From CAYNJG01 sp965216885 (GTDB lineage: Bacteria > Planctomycetota > Planctomycetia > Pirellulales > Pirellulaceae), in assembly GCA_965216885.1 (NCBI GenBank), contig OZ244209.1, positions 5,084,001-5,148,000 of the forward strand: a DNA stretch of 64,000 nt, written 5' to 3'. The position numbers were made by a program, and so were the translations under genes. Below are positions 1 through 9,813 of the stretch, piece after piece. Under the pieces are notes generated by a model. The model was not told where the DNA came from, did no database searches, and saw nothing but the letters and a program-made list of their open reading frames with translations. How positions within the stretch are numbered: the first letter of the stretch is position 1; the number at the start of each line of letters is the position of its first letter.

Positions 1-1377
1 TCCCAACAGAATCGTGGCATCACCCGGCAGAATACGCTCGGCCGTAATCCCGAAATCGCCCGTTCCCTCGATGGTCGAATCCAGTGGATCCAACCCAACG
101 AACGACGTACGAATGGTGGTCGCGCCGTTTTTGACGTTAATCGCCGAGTTCCGCAGTTGCAGAGTGGAAGTATCCACCCACCCCGGAGTCTGCGCGCTGG
201 GCGATACCGCCAACTGATAGCCAAAGTTCTCGAAATCCTGAAAACGCGTCACCAGCGGATTCAGCGACTCGGTCAGGTTCCCCAGAATGTTTGCACCACT
301 GACTTCCGGCGTCACACCCATTCCAAGCAGGTGGCCGATTTCTCGCATGGCCGCCTGGTACCAACTGCCGCCAAAGGAATCGTCCCACGGTTCGGCGAGG
401 TCCATGATGGCAGTCGGAACCTCTTCGAAGATGTTTGTCGATCCCGAAGCGGCAATGATGCCGCCCTGGCTGCTGGTCTGGAACGTTGTCTGCAACGCCC
501 GTAAGTCACCGGTAACAATCGACAGCCCTTCGTCAGCCGTCTCGTAGAACTGCACGCCGAACATCGTGCCGTAGATATCGAAGATTTCCCGAGCGCGATC
601 TTTCTGCGTCTCGGTAATGGCGTTTCGCAGATCGTTGCCCGAGGGGTCAACGCCGTAGAATGTCTTGAAGTTGTACGGAATCGTCGCAATGCCAGACTCG
701 CTATCCTTCTCGTCCAGAAGGTGCGGCTGCAACGGAAGATTACGAATACCGGGCTCATCATCGCTACCCGGGAAGTCCAGCACGAACTGCTGAGGATCAA
801 TGGCGGCATCAATCACAACGGCACCCGACAGAATGGCGTTGCCGGTCCCCGTCGCACTCGTAGCGGTTGAAAAACTGGAGCCCGCAATGTCCTGAACGTG
901 GTCAAGAGCAACGGGCGCCACTGGCAAATCCGGGCTGGTGTTGATGCGCAATCGATACGGAGCATCGTCGTTATGCAGCTCGGAAAGATCGCTCGCAAAC
1001 GTCAATGTCGCACGATTCGTTGCCGCGTCGTAACTGACCGACGTTGGCAGGTGAATCGTGTCGTCCGTGTTCGTGATCGTGTCGTTCGTGTGAATCAGCT
1101 GGTAGAGAGCTGGGTTCTCCGCCGACGAAGAGCTATCCAGCAAATCGACATCATTGAAGTGCACGACGATCTGGTCGGCGGCCTGACTGAGACCACCGTT
1201 TGCAGCCCTGGTAATTGGCTGCGGAACGACCGAAACCACCTGGGCGATGCTGTCAGAGGTATTTCCAGCAAGCAAGACCTTCGGCTCGAGTGATTCGAGC
1301 TGCAAGTTCTTTTGCTGCTTGCTATTGCGAGCCTTCCTACGCCGATCTGCGTACTTCGTGGAACGCCGTGATGCCAT
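1..1377 (-). CDS. LEPR-XLL surface protein, 3' truncated by window edge
   Basis: Open from an ATG at 1377 to the window edge (459 codons, no stop), so the C-terminus is missing. The N-terminus is strongly basic and is followed by LESLEPKVLLAG at about residues 27-38. This matches the LEPR-XLL signature found at the N-terminus of very large secreted or surface proteins of planctomycetes. Residues 40-180 resemble an Ig-like/cadherin-type beta domain (inference). Around residues 344-352 the sequence MREIGHLLGMG resembles a metalloprotease HExxHxxG helix, but the first His is Arg, so the classical zinc site looks broken. No strong ribosome binding site is visible. The role is probably extracellular and structural or adhesive; the substrate is unknown. 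Confidence 0.82.
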   Translation of the reverse strand, partial: MASRRSTKYADRRRKARNSKQQKNLQLESLEPKVLLAGNTSDSIAQVVSVVPQPITRAANGGLSQAADQIVVHFNDVDLLDSSSSAENPALYQLIHTNDTITNTDDTIHLPTSVSYDAATNRATLTFASDLSELHNDDAPYRLRINTSPDLPVAPVALDHVQDIAGSSFSTATSATGTGNAILSGAVVIDAAIDPQQFVLDFPGSDDEPGIRNLPLQPHLLDEKDSESGIATIPYNFKTFYGVDPSGNDLRNAITETQKDRAREIFDIYGTMFGVQFYETADEGLSIVTGDLRALQTTFQTSSQGGIIAASGSTNIFEEVPTAIMDLAEPWDDSFGGSWYQAAMREIGHLLGMGVTPEVSGANILGNLTESLNPLVTRFQDFENFGYQLAVSPSAQTPGWVDTSTLQLRNSAINVKNGATTIRTSFVGLDPLDSTIEGTGDFGITAERILPGDATILLG

Positions 1378-1842
1378 CTTTCACTGCTCTCTTAAGGGAG
1401 GTTTAAGGCTAGTTGCCTAGAGTAGGTAGGTAAGACTTCCCAAACCAGGATGTTCGGATTCGTTGATTTGGGAGAGATGAGATGTCTACACTGATTCGTC
1501 GAATTATAATTTGGCCACCTTCGCATTGCCAACGTGCAGCATTTTTGAGTAGGAATCGCACCCCACGTGTATGGCGATTTTTACGTTTCTAACGATTTTG
1601 CGGGTCTTGAGGCCGGTTTAGCCCTGTTTAGCCCGATAAAGTAGCTGAACAGACCGGTCATTCCGACGTTAAGGAAGGCAATCTACGTCAAACTTTGCGG
1701 TCCTTACGGGAAGTACTGGTTTTAACCGTTGTTCCAGACCGATGAGTTATTGCGACGGTAGCGATTGTCTGCACGAATCGGATTGCAGTGATTGTGACTG
1801 CCGTTATTCCGCGACATCTCACGATGCTGGAGAAGACTAACA
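1378..1842. other. 465-base intergenic region between divergent genes
   Basis: Separates the LEPR-XLL gene (minus) from the BBP7 gene (plus) and must hold promoters for both. I see no convincing coding frame, RNA gene or perfect sigma-70 promoter. A short GTTTAGCC direct repeat lies near 1615-1635. Confidence 0.5.
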
Positions 1843-3219
1843 ATGAAGACCCACCCAGCGTGGATTCTGGCTTTGACGATGGCCGTCGCTATCGCCGTTG
1901 GACAAACGGCTTGGGGCCAGGCACCCTATCCATCCGCAAATCCCGGCTTCGCTTCCTTTTCTCAGGGAAGCCCCGTCATTCAACAGGCAAGCCACACGTC
2001 ATGCGGAGCATGTGACGGCGGCGGTTGCGGCATCTGTGGCCAGACTCCAACTGGTCCACCGGCCGCTCCATCCAGCTGTGGTTGCAGCTCATCATGTGAT
2101 GGCGGTTGCGGCACACTCGGCGGAGCCTTGGGCGGATTGGGCAACGGTCTGGGCGGTGGAATTGGATCTTACGCCATTTCCCCTAACGGGCAGGTACACG
2201 GTGGTCCCGGCGGCTATGACGGGCTTCATGGCCAGGAGAATGGACCTTTCGGCAATGGCGGTTGCTGCTCGCCAATCTGGTACGACTTTGAAATCAGCTG
2301 GATGAGCCTGACGCGAGACGAGAGCTCGAACATTGGCATCACCTCGGACGGAATCGACGGCCCGATTGTCTTGAGCACCGATGACATCGACGGCGAACTG
2401 GCTCACGGTCTTCGTGCGACCTACGCATTCCTGTTCGGACCATCGACTTCCATGGAGCTTACCTACTTCGGTGCTCAGGAGTGGGACGAGTCGGCTTCCG
2501 CCACAGGTGCTGGCGACCTGTATTCGGTTTTCAGTAACTTCGGTCTCGACCAGTTTTCTGATCCCGGACCGCCACCGACCATCATCTTTGGATTTCCTCA
2601 GACGGTGGACGCGGCGAACCTGCACACACTCGATTTCACTTCGGAACTGCACAACGTCGAACTGAATCTCCGCCGTCGCTGGGTCACAGCAGGATGCCTC
2701 CTGCATGGATCATATCTGGCCGGTGCCCGCTACCTTTCGCTGCAGGAAGAACTGGTTCACACGACTGCCGCCGCAAGCGGTGGTTCAATGGACTACAACA
2801 TCCAGACGGACAACGAATCGTTCGGATTCCAGGCGGGTGGAGATCTCTATGTTTGCGTGTCGCCTCGATTCAAGGTTGGCCTCGACGCCAAGGGCGGTAT
2901 CTTCGGGAACGACGCCAACGTTCAATCCGTGATCAACACGATCGATACGGGTGTTGCCGCAACGCCTGTTAATGAAAACAACAGCGAAACGGATGTCGCA
3001 TTCGTCGGAGAGCTTTCGGCGTTGGCAACCTTCCGCGTGACTCCGCGTCTGACGATCAAGGGCGGCTATACCGCACTCTATCTGGACAACATGGCTCTCG
3101 CGATTGACAACTTCAACACGGTATCACCATTCGGTGCTACGGCCCGTCCGGCGATGTTCGAAAACAAGAGCGAAATCCTGCTCCACGGTGCAAACTTCGG
3201 TATGACCTGGACCTGGTAG
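1843..3219 (+). CDS. BBP7-family outer-membrane beta-barrel protein
   Basis: A 458-residue protein with an N-terminal signal peptide (hydrophobic residues 8-25, likely cleavage near AWG-QA). A Gly/Cys-rich low-complexity segment spans about 45-135, and a beta-rich region with alternating hydrophobic residues runs from about 145 to the C-terminus. The protein ends in the aromatic-rich GMTWTW, as outer-membrane barrels do. The FEISWMSLTR segment, the LRATYAFLFG-type strands and the overall layout match the BBP7 (PF07585) family, which is expanded in planctomycetes. The likely location is the outer membrane; cargo or function is unknown. The Cys-rich linker could form disulfides in the periplasm (inference). 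A strong terminator follows. Confidence 0.85.
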   Translation: MKTHPAWILALTMAVAIAVGQTAWGQAPYPSANPGFASFSQGSPVIQQASHTSCGACDGGGCGICGQTPTGPPAAPSSCGCSSSCDGGCGTLGGALGGLGNGLGGGIGSYAISPNGQVHGGPGGYDGLHGQENGPFGNGGCCSPIWYDFEISWMSLTRDESSNIGITSDGIDGPIVLSTDDIDGELAHGLRATYAFLFGPSTSMELTYFGAQEWDESASATGAGDLYSVFSNFGLDQFSDPGPPPTIIFGFPQTVDAANLHTLDFTSELHNVELNLRRRWVTAGCLLHGSYLAGARYLSLQEELVHTTAAASGGSMDYNIQTDNESFGFQAGGDLYVCVSPRFKVGLDAKGGIFGNDANVQSVINTIDTGVAATPVNENNSETDVAFVGELSALATFRVTPRLTIKGGYTALYLDNMALAIDNFNTVSPFGATARPAMFENKSEILLHGANFGMTWTW

Positions 3220-3254
3220 CCGACGCGGCTGAAATACATCGTGAATGTCGAGAG

Positions 3255-3285
3255 CGGCCGGACAACCTCCGGCCGTTTCTTTTTT
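3255..3285 (+). terminator. Rho-independent terminator after BBP7 gene
   Basis: A perfect 8-bp stem CGGCCGGA/TCCGGCCG (3255-3262 with 3268-3275) around a 5-base loop, followed by TTTCTTTTTT. It lies 35 bases after the BBP7 stop codon. Confidence 0.9.
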
Positions 3286-3340
3286 GCGCAATCGCAAAAG
3301 CTCGATAAGAGCCCAGCTCGTCCTCGCCCGCCAATCACGT

Positions 3341-4801
3341 TCAGACAAGCAGCTTTTCCACGGGATGATGCTCCTCAACACCCGTCAGCCGGAAATCCAG
3401 GCCACGATAGTTGAACTGCAGCCGGCGATGATCAATACCCAGGCAATGCAGGATCGTCGCCTGTAGGTCGTGAACGTGGACGGGGTCCTCGACAACGTGG
3501 AAACCCAATTCATCGGTTCGACCGAGTTGCGTTCCTGGCCGAATGCCTCCGCCCGCCAACCACATGGTAAACGCCTGCGGATGGTGATCTCGTCCATTTG
3601 TTCGCCCCAGCGCGGCACTGGCTTCGACCATGGGCGTACGTCCAAACTCCCCGCCCCAGACGACCAGCGTGTCATCCAACATGCCACGCCGTTTGAGATC
3701 CATAATCAGCGCCGCGACGGGTTTGTCGGTTTTCTCACACTGCCCCCGAACGCCGCCTTCGACATTCGAGTGATGATCCCACCCGGACTGGTAGACCTGA
3801 ATGAACCGAACTCCTCGTTCGGCCAGCCGACGTGCGACGAGGCAACTATTGGCAAACGTGGCCTTTCCCGCTTCAGCTCCATAGCTGTCCAGTGTTGCCT
3901 TCGACTCCTGGGAAAAGTCCATCAATTCCGGTGCCCGCGTCTGCATCCGAAAAGCCATCTCGTACGCCGCGATCCGGGTTGCAATCTCGGAGTCGCCCGC
4001 AACACTTAGTTGCATCCTGTTGAGATCACGAATCGTATCAATCGCATCACGTTGCGCTGTCTGATCAATCCCGGGAGGATTGGAGACGTGCAAAATCGGA
4101 TCCGCGCCACTGCGAAACGGAACTCCCTGGTGCAGGGACGGCAGGAATCCGGAACTCCACATCGACGCCCCGCCACTCACGCTGCCGCCGCTGTTCATCA
4201 CCACGAACGATGGCAAGTCATTGACCTCATTCCCAAGGCCGTAGCTCAACCACGCTCCCATCGCCGGTCGCCCGGGAATACCACTGCCCGTATTCATGAA
4301 AAGCTGAGCCGGTGCGTGGTTGAATTTGTCGGTGTGCATCGAACGTACGATCGCGACCTCATCCACGATCTGCGCAAAGTGCGGCAGCATCTCGGAAATT
4401 TCCGCGCCGCTTTCACCGTGACGTGAGAACTGAAATCGGGGTCCAAGGACCGCAGCGTCGGGTTGAATGAACGCGTATCGCTGTCCCTTAATTACCGATT
4501 CCGGTAACGGCTGGCCCTCCAACTCACGGAGTCGCGGCTTGTAGTCGAATAACTCGAGCTGACTGGGAGCTCCGGCCATAAACAGATAAATCACCCGTTT
4601 CGCTTTGGCCGGAAAATGGAACGCATGCCCCGTCCCGGTCGCTGTCTGGGTTATCCCTTCTCCGTGCGCGTCACCGGCTACTTCACCGGCCAGGAGCGAC
4701 GCGAGCGCAATCTTCCCCACTCCAACGCCACAATCGCTGAAAAAGTGGCGGCGACTTGCCAGCGTTTGCCGCGTCGGTTCGTCTGCGTCAGATTTCATCA
4801 T
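3341..4801 (-). CDS. DUF1501 family protein, Tat-exported
   Basis: A 486-residue protein. The N-terminus has a twin-arginine motif, SRRHFF at 16-21, followed by a hydrophobic stretch, which indicates export by the Tat system. The body matches DUF1501 (PF07394), a family in the alkaline phosphatase/sulfatase-like superfamily. Recognisable segments are VIYLFMAGAPSQLELFDYKP near 70-90, a GGEFGRTPMVE-like segment and DHHPQAF near the C-terminus. In planctomycetes DUF1501 genes almost always pair with PSCyt1/DUF1549/DUF1553 genes. Here the start overlaps the stop of the upstream partner by four bases (ATGA), indicating translational coupling. The biochemical activity of the family is not established. 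Confidence 0.92.
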   Translation of the reverse strand: MMKSDADEPTRQTLASRRHFFSDCGVGVGKIALASLLAGEVAGDAHGEGITQTATGTGHAFHFPAKAKRVIYLFMAGAPSQLELFDYKPRLRELEGQPLPESVIKGQRYAFIQPDAAVLGPRFQFSRHGESGAEISEMLPHFAQIVDEVAIVRSMHTDKFNHAPAQLFMNTGSGIPGRPAMGAWLSYGLGNEVNDLPSFVVMNSGGSVSGGASMWSSGFLPSLHQGVPFRSGADPILHVSNPPGIDQTAQRDAIDTIRDLNRMQLSVAGDSEIATRIAAYEMAFRMQTRAPELMDFSQESKATLDSYGAEAGKATFANSCLVARRLAERGVRFIQVYQSGWDHHSNVEGGVRGQCEKTDKPVAALIMDLKRRGMLDDTLVVWGGEFGRTPMVEASAALGRTNGRDHHPQAFTMWLAGGGIRPGTQLGRTDELGFHVVEDPVHVHDLQATILHCLGIDHRRLQFNYRGLDFRLTGVEEHHPVEKLLV

Positions 4802-7800
4802 TGCTTGGTGATTACCTCATCGAGGTTCATGAGTACTCTCGCGACCAGAACCAGCGCCGCCGTGGCACTTTCGTTTGTCTGCTCGATTGCCTCGTCGGAA
4901 GCCTTGGCACCGTCAGTCGCATGTTTGGCAGTGTTCGTTCCAGTCGCAGGATTCCCGATGACTTCGTTGGAATCGAGATCCCCATCGGCCAGTCTTCCCG
5001 CCTGTTGGTCGAAGTAAGCCGACAGACGCTGCAGCTCTTCGCCAGAGGGTGAACGAGTCAGCAACCTTCTAAACATGTAGGCGATCTTCTGTTCGATGGA
5101 ACCGTCGATTTGCGCCGCGCGAGTTCCCAACGATTGCGCCATTTCAAAATACATCGCGTCATTCAGTAGAGTGAGCGACTGCAGCGGCGTATTGCTGCGA
5201 TTGCGGCGGATCACACAATTCTCACCCGAAGGTGCATCGAACGTCGTGAACGCGGCGAAGGGTGCCGTCCGTTTGCGAAATGTGTAAAGCGATCGACGAA
5301 AGCGATCCGGACCGGTCGATGCAGGCCATTTGGTACTTCCGTACGCAAGCGCTGTGACGCTGGCTGGTTGTGGAGGTCGCACGCTGGGACCGCCGATCTT
5401 CCGGGAGAGCAATCCACAACCGTCCAGCAACAGATCGCGAATCGTTTCACCCGTTACACGATGCCGTGGCCCACGAGCGAAGAAGCGGTTCTCCGGGTCC
5501 AGATCGCGATGTGCCTTCGTCTGTATTGACTGCTGGCGGTAGGCCGAGCTCAGGACGATCTGACGATGCAGCGACTTCAACGACCAGCCATTCTCCATGA
5601 ATTGGCAGGCCAACCAGTCCAGCAACTGCGGATGCGTAGGCGGTTCTGACTGGGTTCCGAAATCACCATCCGAACGCACCAGGGCATCGCCCATCAATTC
5701 TCGCCACGCCCGGTTAACAACCACACGCGCCACCAGCGGGTTGCGTTCGCTCACCAACCAGCGAGCCAGCGTCAACCGATTGGCGGGCTCGTTTGGCGGC
5801 AGCGCCGGGAAAACCGTCGGCACGCCTCCGGCTACGACTTCTCGTTTGTTCAACCATTCTCCACGATGATGCCGCCACGTAACCCGCGGGTTATCGGCAG
5901 CCCGTTCGCTCATGACCAGCGTCGTCGTGCTCGCCTGAAGTGGGCGTTTCAATTGTTCGATTTCTTTCCGCACTGCAGCCAGACGCGGATCCACTTGCGT
6001 GAAAGCGAGATACAGGGCGTGTCGATCATCGCGACTCCAAGTAGCCTCATCACGTAACAGGATCGCCTCGACGTCTTCCGTGATGTCCACGGCACGGATC
6101 GATGAGCTATGGCCGCTGGAAACAGAAAACCGAAAGCGTCCTAGCGCGGCAACAAAGTGACGCTCGAAGAGCATACGAATATCAATCCGGTCGGCGTCAA
6201 ACGGCTCGTTGGGGATCAGCACCAGCGAATGTCGCTCGCCCTCCCTCGTCGCCGTCGACCATCCCGTCGAACCTTCGCCATCAAAGATGTTGCTGGCATC
6301 CGCACTTCCGCTGCCAATGGCGATTTTCCCAAAACTCGCCGATGCAGTTCGAAAGGAAATCGGGATCAACTCGCCTTTGGCACTTTCACGCTGAATCTCG
6401 ATCTCGCTGAGAAAGAAATCTCCCATGCGTCCTTCATAGTATGCTCGCCCCGGTCCGCCGTTGGGCAGTCGTTCATCCGGAAGGACTTCCAGCCGTATGG
6501 CCGTGATTGGCTTGGTCTTCGAGCTGTCCGCCCTTGAAGTCGGCAACTTCCCAACGATGTGAAACGAATCACGTTTGGTAAAATCTCCGCGGGCGAACAG
6601 CGAGTTGTCCGCCATCCTTTCCAGCTTCTGTGCGCGATCGCCCGCTTCAAATCGAACAGGTTTCACAACCTGCCAGTCGGCGAGCGACTCTCTGGTGTCC
6701 CGGACCCATGTAGAGAAAGCCTTGCCGAATGCCGCTTGCCGCTGACCGGGCGAAGTACCAGCCTCGTACCGGCCCCCCAAATCCTGCAGCAGCTCGCCGA
6801 TCTGCTGCTGGACGTTCGCTCGATCTGCCGACGACGCTTTCTGCGTGACCAGGTCGGGCTCATTGGCGTTGTTCAGCAATGCCATGAATCGGTAATAGTC
6901 CTCGTGCGAAACAGGATCGTACTTGTGAGCGTGACACTGCGCACAGCCAATCGTGAGCCCCATCCAGGCAGTCCCCGTCGTCGCGACACGATCCACCATC
7001 GCGTAAAACCGGTACTCCAGCGGGTCGATCCCACCTTCCTCATTGAGCATCGTGTTGCGATGAAATCCCGTCGCAATGCGTTGCGACAGAGTTGGATTTG
7101 GCAGCATGTCCCCAGCCAACTGTTCGATCGTAAATTGATCGAACGGCATATCCTTGTTGAGACTTTCGATGACCCAGTCGCGATACGGCCAAATGGACCG
7201 GGGACGATCTTTTTCATAGCCATTGGTGTCAGAATACCGGGCCACGTCCAGCCACGGCATCGCCCAACGTTCACCGTAGTGCCGGGAAGCCAACAATCGC
7301 GCGACCAGATTTTCGTAGGCGTCGGGGGATTGGTCTCGGACGAACGCATCCGCCTCTTCCGGCGTGGGCAACAGTCCGACCAGATCGATGTACAGCCGAC
7401 GTACTAGCGTCTGACGATCTGCGGGCGGCGATGGCATCAGCCCGACCTGAGTCATTTTGCGAAGCAGGAACGCATCAATCGCGTTACTTTTCCAGGACGA
7501 GTATGCTTCGCCGACATCGGGAACGTTCGGCATGCGAGGTGGTACGAACGCCCAATGCTGCTGGTACTTCGCACCCGCTTTCACCCAACGGGTCAGCTTT
7601 TCAATTTGCTCGGTCGAAAGTGACTTTCCCGAGGAAGGTGGCGGCATCTTCAGGTCGGGGTCGGCCGAAACAATTCGTTCCAGCAGCGCACTGTTCGGCA
7701 GGTCGGATTCATCAATCGCAGAATCCACTGCGTATTCGCGTGCATCCAGCCGCAAATCCGCCTCGCGAGATTCCTCATCAGGGCCGTGACAGGCGAAACA

Positions 7801-7947
7801 GTTCCTCGCCAACAAGGGGCGGATCTCTTCGGTGTAGTCCAGAGCTTCTGGCGTCTGGCCAAAGGCAGGGCCAACCAACATCGCCAGGGTGGTACCACCT
7901 ATGACGAATATCAAGCGGAACGACGGGATCAGATCAAGGCAACTCAT
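4798..7947 (-). CDS. PSCyt1/DUF1549/DUF1553 (PSD1) protein
   Basis: About 1049 residues. A signal peptide (hydrophobic about 12-30, AFGQ cleavage) precedes a planctomycete cytochrome C domain (PSCyt1) with the heme-type motif CFACH at about 50-54. Then come DUF1549 (PSCyt2), which has a second CxxCH (CAQCH), and a C-terminal DUF1553 (PSD1) domain from about residue 690. I chose the ATG at 7947 because the upstream alternative at 7968 is GTG and neither has a clear ribosome binding site. The gene is coupled to the downstream DUF1501 gene. The pair is presumed to be a secreted or periplasmic redox-linked system for processing complex substrates (inference); the family is biochemically uncharacterised. 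Confidence 0.92.
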   Translation of the reverse strand: MSCLDLIPSFRLIFVIGGTTLAMLVGPAFGQTPEALDYTEEIRPLLARNCFACHGPDEESREADLRLDAREYAVDSAIDESDLPNSALLERIVSADPDLKMPPPSSGKSLSTEQIEKLTRWVKAGAKYQQHWAFVPPRMPNVPDVGEAYSSWKSNAIDAFLLRKMTQVGLMPSPPADRQTLVRRLYIDLVGLLPTPEEADAFVRDQSPDAYENLVARLLASRHYGERWAMPWLDVARYSDTNGYEKDRPRSIWPYRDWVIESLNKDMPFDQFTIEQLAGDMLPNPTLSQRIATGFHRNTMLNEEGGIDPLEYRFYAMVDRVATTGTAWMGLTIGCAQCHAHKYDPVSHEDYYRFMALLNNANEPDLVTQKASSADRANVQQQIGELLQDLGGRYEAGTSPGQRQAAFGKAFSTWVRDTRESLADWQVVKPVRFEAGDRAQKLERMADNSLFARGDFTKRDSFHIVGKLPTSRADSSKTKPITAIRLEVLPDERLPNGGPGRAYYEGRMGDFFLSEIEIQRESAKGELIPISFRTASASFGKIAIGSGSADASNIFDGEGSTGWSTATREGERHSLVLIPNEPFDADRIDIRMLFERHFVAALGRFRFSVSSGHSSSIRAVDITEDVEAILLRDEATWSRDDRHALYLAFTQVDPRLAAVRKEIEQLKRPLQASTTTLVMSERAADNPRVTWRHHRGEWLNKREVVAGGVPTVFPALPPNEPANRLTLARWLVSERNPLVARVVVNRAWRELMGDALVRSDGDFGTQSEPPTHPQLLDWLACQFMENGWSLKSLHRQIVLSSAYRQQSIQTKAHRDLDPENRFFARGPRHRVTGETIRDLLLDGCGLLSRKIGGPSVRPPQPASVTALAYGSTKWPASTGPDRFRRSLYTFRKRTAPFAAFTTFDAPSGENCVIRRNRSNTPLQSLTLLNDAMYFEMAQSLGTRAAQIDGSIEQKIAYMFRRLLTRSPSGEELQRLSAYFDQQAGRLADGDLDSNEVIGNPATGTNTAKHATDGAKASDEAIEQTNESATAALVLVARVLMNLDEVITKQ

Positions 7948-8256
7948 GATTGGCAAGTAGCAATGCACCTGGATTATGACGGTTGTATCGGCTGAGTCGT
8001 ACTGGCGGGAATCGGATGACCTGGCGCTTCCTCCCGGTATGTATCTATTCTGACTCCTTCAACGAACGGTTGTAAGTCATGTGATGATAGTAGACCCATT
8101 TTCTCCGTCGCGACGAGTCAAACTGATTTCCTGGCGGGTGTAGGGCAGCCCAAAACCCTGAAGATTTTTTGACTCGTATTCCTCAAAGCGTACGCTTTGG
8201 GTGACCCAGATAGTCGATTGAACAGCCCTTGGATGGGCTGGGGAAGCCCAAACCTG

Positions 8257-8613
8257 ATGCTCGAAACCTATTCCGTCCCCGCCGAATTGCTCGCCCGCTG
8301 CGTTGGTCGCGTTGATCTTGCGCAGCGTGTCGTGGGCGCGTTTGTGGCACAACTCGAAGAAGACATACCGGGATTGTCCTCGGAACTAGAGAGCGGCAAT
8401 ACCGACGCGGCATGCAAGATTGCCCATCGGCTCAAGGGAGCATCTGCCAATGTCGCGGCTGAAGAGCTGCGTGCGGTTGCCGAGCGTATTGAGACATCAA
8501 CACGCGATGGCGACATGCAAGCGGCGGAACAGACACTGCCAGCGTTGTTGGACGCCTGGCAGGAGTACAAGACGACCACTGAATCGTTCCTCTCGGTAGA
8601 ACAACAGGGATAG
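8257..8613 (+). CDS. Histidine phosphotransfer (HPt) protein
   Basis: About 118 residues forming a single HPt domain. The phosphoacceptor is His57 in AHRLKGASANV, the typical HxxKG pattern, with amphipathic helices on both sides. HPt proteins relay phosphate between hybrid kinases and response regulators. The start is uncertain: ATG codons at 8233 and 8257 and a TTG at 8197 are all in frame, with no clear ribosome binding site at any of them. I prefer 8257 because the HPt fold begins there. The next gene, a REC-HD-GYP regulator, starts two bases after the stop, so the two are cotranscribed and probably functional partners. Confidence 0.85.
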   Translation: MLETYSVPAELLARCVGRVDLAQRVVGAFVAQLEEDIPGLSSELESGNTDAACKIAHRLKGASANVAAEELRAVAERIETSTRDGDMQAAEQTLPALLDAWQEYKTTTESFLSVEQQG

Positions 8614-8615
8614 TT

Positions 8616-9680
8616 ATGCGCGTTCTCGTTGCAGATGACGACACCTCAAGCCTGGTCATGCTACAGGCGTTTCTGGAATCGTATGGCTATGAAGTAGCCA
8701 CCGCGACGAACGGACGCGAAGCGTTTGAGATGATCCAGGCGAACGACTACCGTCTCGTCATTTCGGATTGGGAAATGCCGGAAGTAAACGGGCTGGAACT
8801 CTGTCGTCTCGTGCGAGAACGGCAACTGGGTTCGTACGTCTATTTCATTCTGTTGACCGGTCGCCAACAGGAAACCGATCTTATCGAAGGTCTCGATGCC
8901 GGCGCGGACGACTTCCTGCGAAAGCCCTTCAAACCGGATGAATTGCGAGTTCGCCTGCGCGCGGCGGAACGCATCGCGGCACTTGAAGGACGAGACATCT
9001 TCATTTTCTCGTTGGCCAAGCTGGCGGAATCACGCGACTCGGATACCGGTGCTCACCTGGAACGCATCCGCGAGTACTCACGCGTGCTGACCGAACAACT
9101 CTCGACCACCGACAAATACAAGGACGTCATCGACGGAGACTATATTCGTACGGTGTACGCCACCAGCCCGTTGCACGACATCGGGAAGGTCGGCATCCCC
9201 GACAGCATTCTTCTCAAGCCAGGCAGGCTGACCAAAGAAGAATTTGAGATCATGAAGTCCCACACGGTGATCGGATTCGAGACTCTCCGCTCCGCCGTCC
9301 GAAACAATCCATCGGCGAAATTTTACCGGTTCGCCCAGGACATCGTTCTGAATCACCACGAACGTTGGGATGGAAACGGCTACCCCAATGGCCTCGCCGG
9401 CGAAGACATTCCTCTCTGCGGCCGTATCGTATCCGTCGCAGACGTTTACGACGCGTTGACGACAAAGCGTGTCTACAAAGATGCGTTCTCTCACGAGAAA
9501 GCCCGATCGATCATCCTCGAAGGATCCGGTTCCGCCTTTGACCCGGACGTCGTCGATGCATTCGTTGCCAGCGAAGAACGATTCGTGTCGATCCGAAAAC
9601 GCCTCAACGAACAGTACGCCGCAGAGATCGGCGAAGCGACTCCCGAAACGCCAGCAGAGCTGGCAACGGCCAGCCCTTAA
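8616..9680 (+). CDS. Response regulator with HD-GYP phosphodiesterase domain
   Basis: A 354-residue protein. The N-terminal receiver domain (1-120) has acidic residues at 7-9, phosphoacceptor Asp51 (SDWEMPEVNG) and Lys103. The HD-GYP domain (about 125-330) has HDIGK at 187-191, a paired His at 247-248 and GNGYP at 253-257. HD-GYP proteins of this type hydrolyse cyclic di-GMP, with activity gated by receiver phosphorylation. All hallmark residues are present, so it is probably active. The gene directly follows the HPt gene. No kinase lies in this operon; the nearest is the hybrid kinase at 16237. Confidence 0.93.
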   Translation: MRVLVADDDTSSLVMLQAFLESYGYEVATATNGREAFEMIQANDYRLVISDWEMPEVNGLELCRLVRERQLGSYVYFILLTGRQQETDLIEGLDAGADDFLRKPFKPDELRVRLRAAERIAALEGRDIFIFSLAKLAESRDSDTGAHLERIREYSRVLTEQLSTTDKYKDVIDGDYIRTVYATSPLHDIGKVGIPDSILLKPGRLTKEEFEIMKSHTVIGFETLRSAVRNNPSAKFYRFAQDIVLNHHERWDGNGYPNGLAGEDIPLCGRIVSVADVYDALTTKRVYKDAFSHEKARSIILEGSGSAFDPDVVDAFVASEERFVSIRKRLNEQYAAEIGEATPETPAELATASP

Positions 9681-9700
9681 ATTCTGCCTAACCGGTACAA

Positions 9701-9724
9701 CCGGATTGCTCATTTCCAATCCGG
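9701..9724. other. Hairpin after HD-GYP gene
   Basis: An 8-bp perfect stem CCGGATTG/CAATCCGG around an 8-base loop, 20 bases after the HD-GYP stop. There is no T-run, so it is at best a weak or factor-dependent terminator. Confidence 0.4.
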
Positions 9725-9813
9725 CAATATCCGGCATTCTGGCGTCTCGTCCTCCCCGTCCACAGGACGAATAGACGTCATGGACTGGTAGCGCACTTAT
9801 CGAGGGCTGAGAA

